Shown here: piece by piece, positions 9,325-20,700 of the stretch
How the letters are laid out: every line of letters begins with the position of its first letter
Numbering within the stretch: the stretch's first letter is position 1
NCBI GenBank assembly: GCA_937919725.1
Contig: CALFOS010000089.1
Span: 1-40,163 of the forward strand
Direction: 5' to 3'
DNA from: an uncultured Fluviicola sp.
GTDB lineage: Bacteria; Bacteroidota; Bacteroidia; Flavobacteriales_D; Crocinitomicaceae
DNA: 40,163 bases
Made by a program: the position numbers and the translations under genes
Notes under the pieces: model-generated
What the model saw: the letters and a program-made list of their open reading frames with translations, nothing else
Told to the model about the DNA's origin: nothing
The model's database searches: none

Positions 9325-12300
9325 ATGAGTCAAAAGTATCCTACATACAGCGGTTTAAATCTTCCAGATGTTGCAAGCCGTGTTTTGGAAAAATGGGAAC
9401 GCGAGCGTGTTTTTGAGCAATCCGTTGAAAAACGTGAAGGTCAAACGCCGTTTGTTTTCTTCGAAGGACCGCCATCAGCGAATGGTCTTCCAGGAATACA
9501 CCATGCAATGGGACGCTCGATTAAGGATATTTTTTGTCGATACAAAACACTCAAAGGTTTTCAGGTAAAACGAAAAGCTGGATGGGATACGCACGGACTT
9601 CCTGTTGAGTTAGGTGTTGAGAAAGAATTGGGAATTACAAAAGAAGATATTGGAACGAAAATTTCCGTTGAAGAATACAACGATGCGTGTAAAAAAGCGG
9701 TAATGCGCTACACGGACATCTGGAACGACCTTACTCAGAAAATGGGATATTGGGTTGATATGGATGATCCTTACATCACTTACGACTCAAAATACATGGA
9801 GTCTGTTTGGTGGTTGCTAGGACAACTGTATGATAAAAATTTGATGTACAAAGGATATACAATCCAACCATACTCGCCTAAAGCGGGTACTGGTTTGTCA
9901 TCACATGAGATCAATCAACCAGGCGCCTACCAAGATGTGACCGATACGACTGTCGTGGCGCAATTCAAGATGGTGGATGGACAAGCAACGCCATTCAGTA
10001 AAGCAAATAGTGCGCTGAGTGGAGTCGAAGTGCATTTTTTAGCTTGGACGACCACACCTTGGACCCTTCCATCAAACACTGCGTTGACGGTAGGACCGAA
10101 AATAGAGTACATTCTTGTTAAGACATTCAACCAATATACCTTCGAACCAATCAATGTTGTATTGGCGAAAAACTTACTCGGATATCAATTCAAAAAGCCA
10201 TACGTTTTGGCTGAATCTGAAGATGATTTCGCCAACTATTCCGAAGGCGATAAAACAATTCCTTACGCAGTTTTAGGTGAATGCCTAGGAGCTGATTTGG
10301 CTGGATTGAAATTTGAACAATTGTTACCATACGTTCTTCCAATGGAAGATGCGGATAAGGCATTTGTTGTAATTACAGGTGATTTTGTCACAACAGAAGA
10401 TGGAACGGGTATCGTTCATACTTCTCCAACGTTCGGTGCAGACGATGCTCGCGTTGCTAAAGATGCTGGAGTTCCAGGACTTTTGGTTGAAGACGATAAA
10501 GGAAATGCTGTTCCATTGGTAGATTTGCAAGGGAGATTCCGCCCAGAAATGGGGGAGTTCGCGGGAATGTACGTGAAGAATGAATATTACAATGATGGCG
10601 AGGCTCCTGAGAAATCAGTGGATGTGCAGTTGGCGATTAAACTTAAAATTGAAAACAAAGCATTCCGTGTAGAGAAATACGTCCACAGTTACCCTCATTG
10701 CTGGAGAACGGACAAACCTATTTTGTACTACCCGCTCGATTCATGGTTCATCAAGGTGAGCGAGAATCGTGAGCGATTGATGGAATTGAACGATACCATC
10801 AACTGGAAACCGGAATCAACAGGAACAGGACGATTCGGAAAGTGGTTGGAAAATGCCAACGATTGGAACCTATCTCGTTCGCGTTATTGGGGAATTCCAA
10901 TTCCAATTTGGAGAACAGATGATGGTGTTCAACAGATCTGCATTTCATCTGCAGAACAATTGAAAGCAGAATGTGAAAAGTCTGTTGCAGCTGGATTCAT
11001 GGACAAAAATCCATTGGCTGAATTTACAGTGGGTGACATGTCTACTGAGAACTATGCTAAAGTTGACTTCCACAAAAATTACATGGATGAGGTAATCTTG
11101 GTTTCTGCTGATGGGCGCCCAATGAAACGAGAATCTGATTTGATCGATGTTTGGTTCGATTCAGGTTCGATGCCTTATGCACAATGGCATTATCCATTTG
11201 AGAATAAAGAATTGATAGATAATCGGGTGGGATACCCTGCTGATTTTATCGCTGAGGGAGTCGATCAAACACGTGGTTGGTTCTATACTTTGCACACAAT
11301 CGCGACCTTAGTATTTGATTCGGTGGCCTACAAAAATGTAGTTTCGAATGGTCTCGTTTTGGATAAAAACGGTCAGAAAATGTCGAAGCGCTTAGGAAAC
11401 GGCGTTGATCCATTTGAAACATTAAGCAAATACGGAGCAGATGCTACGCGTTGGTACATGATAACAAACGCTCAACCTTGGGATAATCTCAAATTTGATG
11501 TTGATGGAATCGCGGAAGTGCAACGTAAATTCTTTGGAACATTATACAACACCTACTCCTTCTTCGCACTCTATGCAAACATTGATGGATTTGATCCAAA
11601 ACAGCATAAAACCGAATACAAAACGGAAATCGATCGTTGGGTATTGTCAAAATTGAATTCCTTGGTCGCAGATGTTGATGAGGCATTTTCTGCATACGAA
11701 CCGACAAAGGCAGGTCGATTGATCCAAGATTTTGTAGGCGATCACTTATCGAATTGGTACGTACGACTGTGTCGTAAACGTTTCTGGGTGGGTGAATTAA
11801 CAGAAGATAAAATCGCTGCTTACCAAACCTTGCATATGTGTTTGAGTACCGTGGCTATCCTTGGATCTCCAATTGCACCATTCTTCTTAGATCAATTGTA
11901 TCAAGATTTGAGTGGAGAGGGAGCGGAGTCTGTTCACTTGGCTGATTTCCCTCAAGTAGAACCGGACTATGTGAATGCAGAATTGGAAGCTCAGATGCAA
12001 ATTGCACAACGTATCTCTTCAATGGTATTGGGCTTGCGTAAGAAGGAAAATCTGCGCGTTCGACAACCGCTTCAAAAAATCATGGTTCCGTCTTTAGATG
12101 ATGATTTCGCAGCGAATTTATTGCACGTGAAAGATTTGATATTAGCGGAAGTGAACGTAAAAGAATTAGAGATTTTAAGTCATGAAAATGATATTCTCGT
12201 GAAATCGATCAAGCCAAACTTCAAAACAATTGGTCCGAAATACGGCAAGCAGATGAAAGGAATTGCGGCCTTGGTGAGTCAATTCACTGCCGATGATATA

Positions 12301-12723
12301 TCGACAGTTGAATCAAATCAAGGCTGGAAAGGTGAAGTAGATGGAACAGCAATTGAGCTAGACATGAGCGATTTTGAAATCGTGGCACAAGACATTCCAG
12401 GCTGGATCGTGAGTTCAGATGGAAATCTAACAGTTGCACTAGACGTAACGCTTTCTGAAGAATTGAAATCTGAAGGAATTGCACGTGAGTTGGTGAACCG
12501 AGTTCAGAATTTGCGAAAAGATTCAGGCTTGGAAGTAACCGATCGAATTCTCTTGAAAGTTGATACGAACGAGTTGATTCAGACCGCAATTTTAGCAAAC
12601 AAGGAGTACGTATGTAACGAAGTTTTGGCGAACGGCATTCAGTTTGAAGCATTGGGAGGCGAAGCCTTAGTTACGGACTTAGTGGACGCAGAAGACGCGA
12701 AGATAGGATTGGTGAAAGCGTAA
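9325..12723 (+). CDS. ileS: Isoleucyl-tRNA synthetase
   Basis: 1132 aa; FFEGPPSANGLPGIHHAMGRSIKDIFCRYKTLKGFQVKRKAGWDTHGLPVE, TTTPWTLPSN editing domain, VDQTRGWFYTLH, KNGQKMSKRLGN. Confidence 0.98.
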   Translation: MSQKYPTYSGLNLPDVASRVLEKWERERVFEQSVEKREGQTPFVFFEGPPSANGLPGIHHAMGRSIKDIFCRYKTLKGFQVKRKAGWDTHGLPVELGVEKELGITKEDIGTKISVEEYNDACKKAVMRYTDIWNDLTQKMGYWVDMDDPYITYDSKYMESVWWLLGQLYDKNLMYKGYTIQPYSPKAGTGLSSHEINQPGAYQDVTDTTVVAQFKMVDGQATPFSKANSALSGVEVHFLAWTTTPWTLPSNTALTVGPKIEYILVKTFNQYTFEPINVVLAKNLLGYQFKKPYVLAESEDDFANYSEGDKTIPYAVLGECLGADLAGLKFEQLLPYVLPMEDADKAFVVITGDFVTTEDGTGIVHTSPTFGADDARVAKDAGVPGLLVEDDKGNAVPLVDLQGRFRPEMGEFAGMYVKNEYYNDGEAPEKSVDVQLAIKLKIENKAFRVEKYVHSYPHCWRTDKPILYYPLDSWFIKVSENRERLMELNDTINWKPESTGTGRFGKWLENANDWNLSRSRYWGIPIPIWRTDDGVQQICISSAEQLKAECEKSVAAGFMDKNPLAEFTVGDMSTENYAKVDFHKNYMDEVILVSADGRPMKRESDLIDVWFDSGSMPYAQWHYPFENKELIDNRVGYPADFIAEGVDQTRGWFYTLHTIATLVFDSVAYKNVVSNGLVLDKNGQKMSKRLGNGVDPFETLSKYGADATRWYMITNAQPWDNLKFDVDGIAEVQRKFFGTLYNTYSFFALYANIDGFDPKQHKTEYKTEIDRWVLSKLNSLVADVDEAFSAYEPTKAGRLIQDFVGDHLSNWYVRLCRKRFWVGELTEDKIAAYQTLHMCLSTVAILGSPIAPFFLDQLYQDLSGEGAESVHLADFPQVEPDYVNAELEAQMQIAQRISSMVLGLRKKENLRVRQPLQKIMVPSLDDDFAANLLHVKDLILAEVNVKELEILSHENDILVKSIKPNFKTIGPKYGKQMKGIAALVSQFTADDISTVESNQGWKGEVDGTAIELDMSDFEIVAQDIPGWIVSSDGNLTVALDVTLSEELKSEGIARELVNRVQNLRKDSGLEVTDRILLKVDTNELIQTAILANKEYVCNEVLANGIQFEALGGEALVTDLVDAEDAKIGLVKA

Positions 12724-12761
12724 TTTCCAGGATAATTTTCCTCTGCTAAAAAACGATAAAA

Positions 12762-12785
12762 TTAGGATGTTCGATCCTGATTTTT
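12762..12785 (+). terminator. Possible short Rho-independent terminator after ileS
   Basis: TTAGGAT-GTTCG-ATCCTGA stem (7 bp with one G-U) followed by TTTTT. Confidence 0.45.
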
Positions 12786-12848
12786 AGGTCGTTTCATCAA
12801 AAAAAGACTAGTTTTAAAACAAAGCGAAGGCTTCAACGTTTTAGAACC

Positions 12849-14303
12849 GTGAGTGGAAGTAGGAAATATACTTTGAATTGGGTTGTGATAATCTTTGCAT
12901 TCTGTTCCCTAACCTTAGGGACTAACTCGTCGGCGTCTGCCCAAGATTCCATCCGAAGAGGTAAAGTATTTGCGGTTCATGAACTTCAAACTGACCTCAC
13001 ATTTTGGCGCAATCGACTCGAAACAAAACATCCACTCATTTATTTGTACCGACCAAAATATAAGGTTGATCATTTTTTTGATAGCCTCTACTTTGCTATA
13101 GATCATCCGATGTCGGAACTTGAATTTTTCAAACACATCGCACCGGTTTCGTCCTACTTGTGTGACGGGCACAACAGTATTTTACCAAGTAAATTGACGA
13201 TAGAAAGTATTCGCTCGGACCGACAACTCTTTCCGTTTGAAGTCGAATACTTCGACGATCGACTCCACGTTATCCGCAACGTGAGCGCAAATGAAGAACT
13301 ATTAGTGGGTGACGAGATCAAAGAAATAAACGGAGTGGACGTGCTTGAAATTCGGAAAAACCTGATGAGTTTGACGCCGCACGAAGGTCAGAATGATCAA
13401 CTCGCAGTTGGAACGATTAACGATCTATTCCGATTCTATTATCAATTGTATTATGGATTTCCAGATCACTATGATATCACAATTCAATATTCGGATGATT
13501 CGCAAAAGTCGTTGATGGTTGCCAGTCAAAACTTAGGTGAAATTAGAGCGTTTCATGAGCAACGATATCCGGAGGATTCCATCAGATCTAAACATGGGAT
13601 TTACTATGAAAGTTTCGACGAGGCTAAAATTGGATTGCTTACGATTACGACCTTCGACGCAGAGGCGTTCAAGTACAACAATCAGCGATTTCGGTCGGAA
13701 GTATGCCGAGTTTTCCGTGAAATCAAACAATCAAAAACAGAGCAATTGATCATCGATTTGCGAGATAACGAAGGTGGAAATCCAGACTTTGTCAAGGTAC
13801 TTTTGAAGCATCTCTTTGATCATTGCTTTGAGCAGGCAAAGGAATTTAGAATAGTCGAGCATCCAGGTCAAGAAGATTTTAATCGACGAACTGAGAAAAA
13901 ATGGTATCCATGGTTTGGAATCGGTAATTTTTCACCTGCCAACAATCACTTCGATGGTAAATTGGTCGTGCTGCACAACGAGAACACGTTTTCAGCTGGT
14001 GTGGAAGTGCTGAGTGTACTGAAAAAGTACAACAGAGCCACCTTTATCGGAACAGAATCTGGAGGTAATCCAACAATTATGGCTGGCTACATTAATAAAA
14101 CGAAATGGCAACTGCCCAACACGAGTATTCAAATTTCTTCAGGAGTACATTGTACCATATTTAATGACCTTGATCAAAATACGGGAAGGGGAATTATCCC
14201 AGACATTGAGATCAAGAGAGATCTGTTCGATACGCTCACTAACTACGATGCGTGCTTGGAATTTGCCTTAGAATACATGCGGAACGTGATCCTTTCAAAG
14301 TAG
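12849..14303 (+). CDS. S41 family peptidase (C-terminal processing peptidase-like), secreted
   Basis: 484 aa from GTG start; signal peptide; HELQTDLTFWRNRLETKHPLIYLY, PDZ-like VGDEIKEINGVDV, IIDLRDNEGGNPDFV, ENTFSAGVEVLSVLKK, GTESGGNPT. Confidence 0.88.
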   Translation: MSGSRKYTLNWVVIIFAFCSLTLGTNSSASAQDSIRRGKVFAVHELQTDLTFWRNRLETKHPLIYLYRPKYKVDHFFDSLYFAIDHPMSELEFFKHIAPVSSYLCDGHNSILPSKLTIESIRSDRQLFPFEVEYFDDRLHVIRNVSANEELLVGDEIKEINGVDVLEIRKNLMSLTPHEGQNDQLAVGTINDLFRFYYQLYYGFPDHYDITIQYSDDSQKSLMVASQNLGEIRAFHEQRYPEDSIRSKHGIYYESFDEAKIGLLTITTFDAEAFKYNNQRFRSEVCRVFREIKQSKTEQLIIDLRDNEGGNPDFVKVLLKHLFDHCFEQAKEFRIVEHPGQEDFNRRTEKKWYPWFGIGNFSPANNHFDGKLVVLHNENTFSAGVEVLSVLKKYNRATFIGTESGGNPTIMAGYINKTKWQLPNTSIQISSGVHCTIFNDLDQNTGRGIIPDIEIKRDLFDTLTNYDACLEFALEYMRNVILSK

Positions 14304-14780
14304 TTATTCAGTAGCGTTTTCAACAGTGATTTTTATAGTATGTTCACTTTCTAAATCTCCTCGATAGTGTTTCTGAGTGAGGATTTCATAAGAACCGACT
14401 TTCTTGGCATCGAATATAAAATATTCAACTGCAGCATCTCCGCCGCTCATTCCGCTTTCTTGCGGCTTGTTGTATTCGATGAAATTATCACTCAATGTGA
14501 GTCCAGAATTATTGGAACTTACTGCTGACGCTGTGAAGCCAACAGATCCATGCACGTTCGCTGAATAATAAAGCTGCTGCCCAACTTTAACCGTATAATT
14601 TCCTCTAAGAGGGTCGATTTGCACCATGTTTTTGGTCGGTTTGAACTTTTCATCGGTTTGCAGTGATTGGCTGAGAATTGGAACGTCTTCTTTTTGATGA
14701 ACCTCCGTAGTTGATTTAGAGCAACCGATGGAAACCGTCAGCAAAAGCAAAGCCAACAGGAATATATTTGAATGTTTCAT
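14304..14780 (-). CDS. Small lipoprotein, candidate chagasin-like (MEROPS I42) protease inhibitor
   Basis: From MKHSNIFLLALLLLTVSIGCSKS (lipobox SIGC). NYTVKVGQQLYYSANVHGSVGFTA and SGMSGGDAAVEYFIFDAKKVGSYEILTQKHYRGDLESEHTIKITV align by eye with chagasin TLTVAVGELVEIQLPSNPTTGFAW and LGAGGTEHFHVTVKAAGTHAVNLTYMRPW...SERFTVYL. Lipoprotein call is firm, I42 call is tentative. Confidence 0.6.
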   Translation of the reverse strand: MKHSNIFLLALLLLTVSIGCSKSTTEVHQKEDVPILSQSLQTDEKFKPTKNMVQIDPLRGNYTVKVGQQLYYSANVHGSVGFTASAVSSNNSGLTLSDNFIEYNKPQESGMSGGDAAVEYFIFDAKKVGSYEILTQKHYRGDLESEHTIKITVENATE

Positions 14781-14799
14781 AGTCTTATTACTTAATAAT

Positions 14800-17700
14800 T
14801 TATTCCCCAACAACCACTCTCACCCCTTCCGAATGCGAAGTAAATTCTGGCGCGTACATACACTGAATCGTTGTAATTCCGTTCGCGAAATCACCTTCAT
14901 GACTTACGCGCAGATCGTATTCGAATACGTAAACTCCTTTCGAAACATAATCCATGAAGAAATTTGTTGCAGCATCTTTAGTGCTTTCGTAGTATCCCAA
15001 TCCATCTTGCCATTTGTAGCGCGAAATCACATTGATCGGTTCAAATCCCGCGGCACGCATGTCCTTCATGTGAATGTATTCCATGTCACGGTCTGTTCTC
15101 AACTCAATCCGCACACGTATTTTGTCACCTGGTTTCAGTTTCGTCCCTTCTACCACAGGGGTAATCACGGGACCATTATCCGTATTTTGCACCAGAAACA
15201 GTTGTTTTTTCAATTTTAAAGGTGTTTCGTGTGGCGTAATCTTGTCCATGTCTTCAAAATATTGCCAGTACATGGCACCCCAACTTACACCTTCGCTCGT
15301 GCGTGTTACACTCACATTTCCCATTTCGGGAACAATTTCATCAGGTGCCCACGACGTTTTGAAATATCCCGTTCCTGCCTCTCGGTCTTTTGGGTCGACG
15401 AATTGGCCGTTTACTTTGATTCCAACTTGCTCGGTGTTTTCCAATAGGTCAGTTCCGCGGAGTAACAAAGCATAACATGCTTCGGCTGTAGCCTTTGTCG
15501 TTTTCCAATCTGTCGTTTGTTTTTGTTTGAGTAGCCAAACTTTCAATTCTTCAACAGCATCCTGATCTTCGATTACTTCGTCAAACGCCTCAATCATCAT
15601 CGCTTGCGTTTCGATAGGCGCTTGGTACCAGTAGTAACCGCTCACGTTTTCTTTCCAATACATGCCCAATTCTTCGTGAACAATCGACCGTTCTTTGAGC
15701 GATGCCATTATTTTATTCGGCAATTCTACTATTTCGTATCGTTTGGATTGAAGCGCCAACATTCCTTGTGTGTAGATGTCAAATGTCAACCAATATTCGG
15801 CAGCTTGAGTTTGGTAGAAGCTCATGGCTTCATTCAACAGGTCATTCATCGGAATGTCGCGGAAATAACTTCGTGCATACATGTACTGAATAATCGAAGA
15901 GTTGATTTGCTGATGCTTCGTATAATCTGCGTAAGTCCGTTTCATCTCCAAATAGTCCGCTACAATTTCGCCGTCTAAGTAGGCAATCGCATTTTCTGTC
16001 ATGTTCCAAGCTCGTTTATCATCGCGCACGCTTTTCACTCCGAGGTGGTCCAAATGTCCCATTCCTGTTACGATGTGCTGAGTGATGTAGCGATTTTCGC
16101 GCATTCCGGGGAACCATGGCCATGCGCCGTTCGATACTTGCATGTTCTCCAATTTTCGGAGTGCTTTGTCGAGTTGGTTGTCCATTTTATTGAGATCGAA
16201 CAAGAGTGCGATGCGTTTCTTACGTTCGCCTTCGTTTTGTGCGTCGAGTACCCAAGGCGTTTCTTCGAGCATGAGCGATTTCAACTCTTGGTTTTTCTCT
16301 AAGTTCGATAAAAAAGCGTCAGGACTACTTTCTTTCCATTGCTCGAACACATCTTTTATCTTCGGACTAGAATTCACAATCGACGATGCCAGCGAGTTCG
16401 AATAGTACCGCGTAAATATTTGCTCGGCGCATTCGTGTGGATATTCCATCATGTACGGCATCGCTTGCACGGCATACCACGCTGGATTGGAAGTGTATTC
16501 CAAGGTCAGTTTGTGGTGTTTTAACGTAGTGGACGATCCGCTGTTCACCAATTTTGTGAAGGTGAAATCCTTCGTTCCAATTCCTTTGCTCGGCAGTGGC
16601 ATTGATTCGGTGACCAACATTCTATTCGAGAGAACCGGCAAAACCATTTCTTCACCATCGCTGAACAGTCCTGCTTGTGCCACAACTCGGTAAGTCACGG
16701 CACTGTATCCACTCGGCACGGAAATGTTCCACGCTAGTTTTGCGCTCTGTCCTTTTTTAGCCGTGAAATTAACGATGGAGTTCATATTTTTGAACGCAGC
16801 ATCAATCGGTTTCATCGTCAAAGCATCGAATAGGAAGAGTTGCGCTGTTCCGGTTAAATCAGTTTCGGCAATATTGGAAACTTTCGCTGTAAACGTCATT
16901 TGGTCGCCCTCACGGAAAAAGCGGGGTGCGTTGGGAACCACCATCAGTTCTTTTTGCGTGACAACCGATTCTTGAATGGTTCCAATTTTCAAATCTTTGG
17001 AGTGCGCCAAGCCGAGGAATTTCCAGCGTGTCAGAGCTTCGGGAGCGGTGAACTTGAGAATGATCTCCCCTTTTTCATTCGTTTCCATTTGTGGATAGAA
17101 GAAGGCTGTTTCATTGAGGTTCGTACGCGCTTTCACACCTTCGAGGCTCTTTTGATTCTGCTGACGATCAGCGCCGCCGGTTTCTTTACCATCTTTATCG
17201 CCGCCAGATGGTTCTTCCGCTGCGCCAGTTGCAGAGTCCGCGAGAGTGACGATTTTGTCGCTAGACTTTCTACTCACCGTATTCGCCATTAATTTGGGTG
17301 CACCAGGTGAGTTCTCGGAAACAGTCATCTCGTCCATTTCCATGTCCATCCTTCCACCATAACTGTAGGTGCCGTAACCGCCGTCGGAACCATATCCATA
17401 TGAACCGTAACCGCCAAATCCCCACCAGTTGAGCTCGTCGTAGAAGCGCTCGGGTGCGAAAACGTAACTGTTCCAATCTCTTCCGTATGCACGAGCGTGT
17501 TGAGAGCGGAAACTTTCGGAGGAGTAGGAACGGTAGGAATAACGCGATTCGTAGGGATTGAGGTAGAAATTATTGGACGCAAATTCATCCAGTGATGCGT
17601 CGTACATGGTCGCCAAAAGTTCGGCTGCAATTTTTGCTCCGTTTGGCCCTTTGATCACCAATTTCCATTCTTCGGGAGCTCCAGGAATCAGCTTGTTGCG

Positions 17701-20700
17701 GAAGGTTTCGAAGGAAATATTCAGTTTTTTGTTGCTGTAGGGAACGATGATGATTTGCTTGGTGGAGTGCAAACGTCCGTTTTTAATAGCAGTGAACATC
17801 ACGCTGAAATTTCCTCGGTGTTCTTCGCGCACGGGAATTTGAATCACTTTTTGTCCTTTGCTGAGCTTGATAAATTGGGTGGACACTACTTTTCCATTGT
17901 GTTCTACTTCGTAGAGAATCGTTAAATCTTCAGCTGCTGTCGCGATTAGAATTTCTGCTTTTTCGCCGGGTTCGCACACGACTTTGAGGGGTGTCATCGT
18001 CCACAATTCACTCGTTGGATTCGCTGTTTCGGTTTTGGCCAAAAGCGTGATGTATTGAATTTCGGAGACCGTTTCACCAAAGGCATCCACAGAGCTCGTT
18101 TCTACCACGTATCGTCCTGCTGCCCATGTTTTCATGGTTTCGAAAACAACGGAGTCCGAAGTTTCGGTGTCGAAATTGATGTTGAGCACACGCGTTCCTC
18201 GTTTGAAATTTTCCACTTTGTCTTCTTCCGCATAGGGATCGAATGGAAAAAGCGTTCGGTGATCTTTTTCGGATATGCTTGGCAAATCTGGTCGTGCCCA
18301 ATATTGAGTGCGGAAAGTTTGTGTTGGTTCAATCAATGCGGTAATTTGCACCGTTCCTTTCGTACTCACTTTTTGCCCGTTGAGGTTGGTGGTCGATACC
18401 TTGAATTTATTTTTTGCTGTGCGTTCAAATTTGGAATCCACTCTCAAATTCAGGTTCATACACGAATAACCCACGCTCACGTAGCTCGATCCGCTGCGGG
18501 TCTCACCGTTCACATCCGTTACATCGGCGTGGATTTGATAGGAATAAATGGGAGAGAATTTTTTGTTGACGGTTCTATCTTCCATCGCGTTAAAATCGAT
18601 CACAAACTCACCGTTTTCGTCGGTTTGCATCGTTCCATTCTTGATTTCAACCGATTCCGATTGCGGGAAATATCCCCAGCGGTAACGCGTCCACGGATTG
18701 AAATTGCACGATCGTGTGATGCGGTACTGTACTTCTGCGCCATCGATGTTCGATCCTGCATACGCTTTCGCATTTCCTTTTATTTCGATGCGTTCTCCAA
18801 GTCTAAATGAACCTTCAATTGGTGCGAAATCGACCTCAAATTTCGGTCGTTTGTATTCTTCTACTCGAAAATAAACAGAGCCGTGCTCATCTTCTATGTG
18901 CATACTGCCAGTAAGTCCAGTTGTGGGAGCGGTGAAGGAACCAGAAAATGTTCCGTAAGAATTACTGGTGAGGCTCAGTTCAGCTACTTGTTGTCGATTC
19001 ACATCGTACAAAATCACCTTCGATCTGGAATTGGTCACCAATGTGTGCTCGTTGTCGCTGTGCTTTATTTTGATGCCTTTGAAGTAGATTTTTTGTCCAG
19101 GGCGGTAAATTTTCCGATCCAAGAAAAACTGTGTGCTCACAGATGTGTTCGTTTTTTCGGTGTACTTCCGTCCTTGTCGAACATCGTCACCCGTGTTGAA
19201 GACATCGTTGCCATCGCTGAATTGAAGGATAAAATTGCGGTACTTCGACTTGGCGCCAATGATCAATTTCCCGTTCGCATCGGTGTGCAAGGTTTCTTTT
19301 AATTTCACTTCGTACGCGCGGCTAGTATAGTTGTAATTTCGTTCGAAAAGTTCCACTTTTACGCGATTTAGTGGTGCACCACTTGTACGGTTGGTGACAA
19401 AAACGTTGATCGATGCATCCGAATTGTCCGTTTGTGTGTACGCTAAATCTGTTACCCAGTATGAATCGCGGAGCACGACATTTTTCTCCTGTGAAAATGA
19501 TTTATTGGGTGAGGCCAGAACCACGTAGTGCCCAAAATCGAGTTGCGAAAGGAGAATTTCTGTTGTGTGACTTTGGTAGTCGCCCGGATTTTCTAATGGT
19601 ACTTTCCACTCCTTCGATATTTTCATCGTAAGGAAGTCTTTCATCAAATCGGTATCGGAATAGTAATAACTGTTGTTTTTGAGTAAAAAATCGCTTGGAA
19701 CTTTGATCACTCTGATATACATGCTGTCCACATTCGTATACGAAATGCGCATGCGTCCATTTTCGGCATTTGCATACGCCAGTTCATTCTCGAAAGACAG
19801 TGCTTTGGCTTCAAGTGAGTTTAATAAATGCAAACAATTCATCGCGCCGTAGGTTCCTGGAAACTTAGTGTTTGTCGCTTTGCAAATGCGCACGGCTTCT
19901 TTCTTATCCCATCGGTTTTCGGGCGTAGTGAGCGAATAAGAACTGCCCTTGTTGGCATAAAATTGAGCGATTCGGTGCTGAATTTCCGCATTTTCGTCGT
20001 GTTCAGGATGCGCAGCGGAAAGTGCTTTTAGCGCCGCGAGGTAGTAATCTTCTTTGTCGGGAGAAACGGATTGCGACTGCATAAACGACAAGCGCTGCAA
20101 TTCTAGGTCGATGAGCGGACCAACATCTTTGTCTTTTCGATGAAATTTCGTGAGGTCTTGGTAAATTTTTACGGCTTCATAAATGTTCGATTTGTCGGTT
20201 TTCAATAAGGGATTGAGCGCAACGAATTCTGCGGCATTTCCAAAATACCCTTTGTCGTCGATCACAAATTTTACCTCTGGTCGAACAAGTTCTGATTCAG
20301 AATTAGAAAAATAATTGATCGCGCGATGTGCTAAAAAGTCGTAAAGTGTTGGTCGAAGTCTACGCGCGGTTAGGGTTTGTTCAAGGATATCCTGGAAATC
20401 GTCCATGGACGCACGTTTTGAACTGTCGGCACTTTGGAGCGAAAGCACAAAGTGCTTGCTGACGTGTTCCGAAATCGTTTTCAAGTCCCACGTGCGCACG
20501 TCCTTGTTTTCGAAGTTGACGGTTTTCGAGCGGTTCATGAACTCCCATCTGTGTGACGAATAATATTGCCAATACACCTCCGCTGTGAGTGAATGAATGA
20601 GTGGTTTGATCGGAAATTGCTCGCCTTCCGAAAGTGAATTCAACTCCGCGAGCGCGTTAATAAAATCGTCTTCTTCCAAATAACTGTTGTACTTCATCCG

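Noticed and set aside
18055-18810. 251-aa plus-strand ORF
   Set aside because: Antisense shadow within the A2M gene; no recognisable domain.
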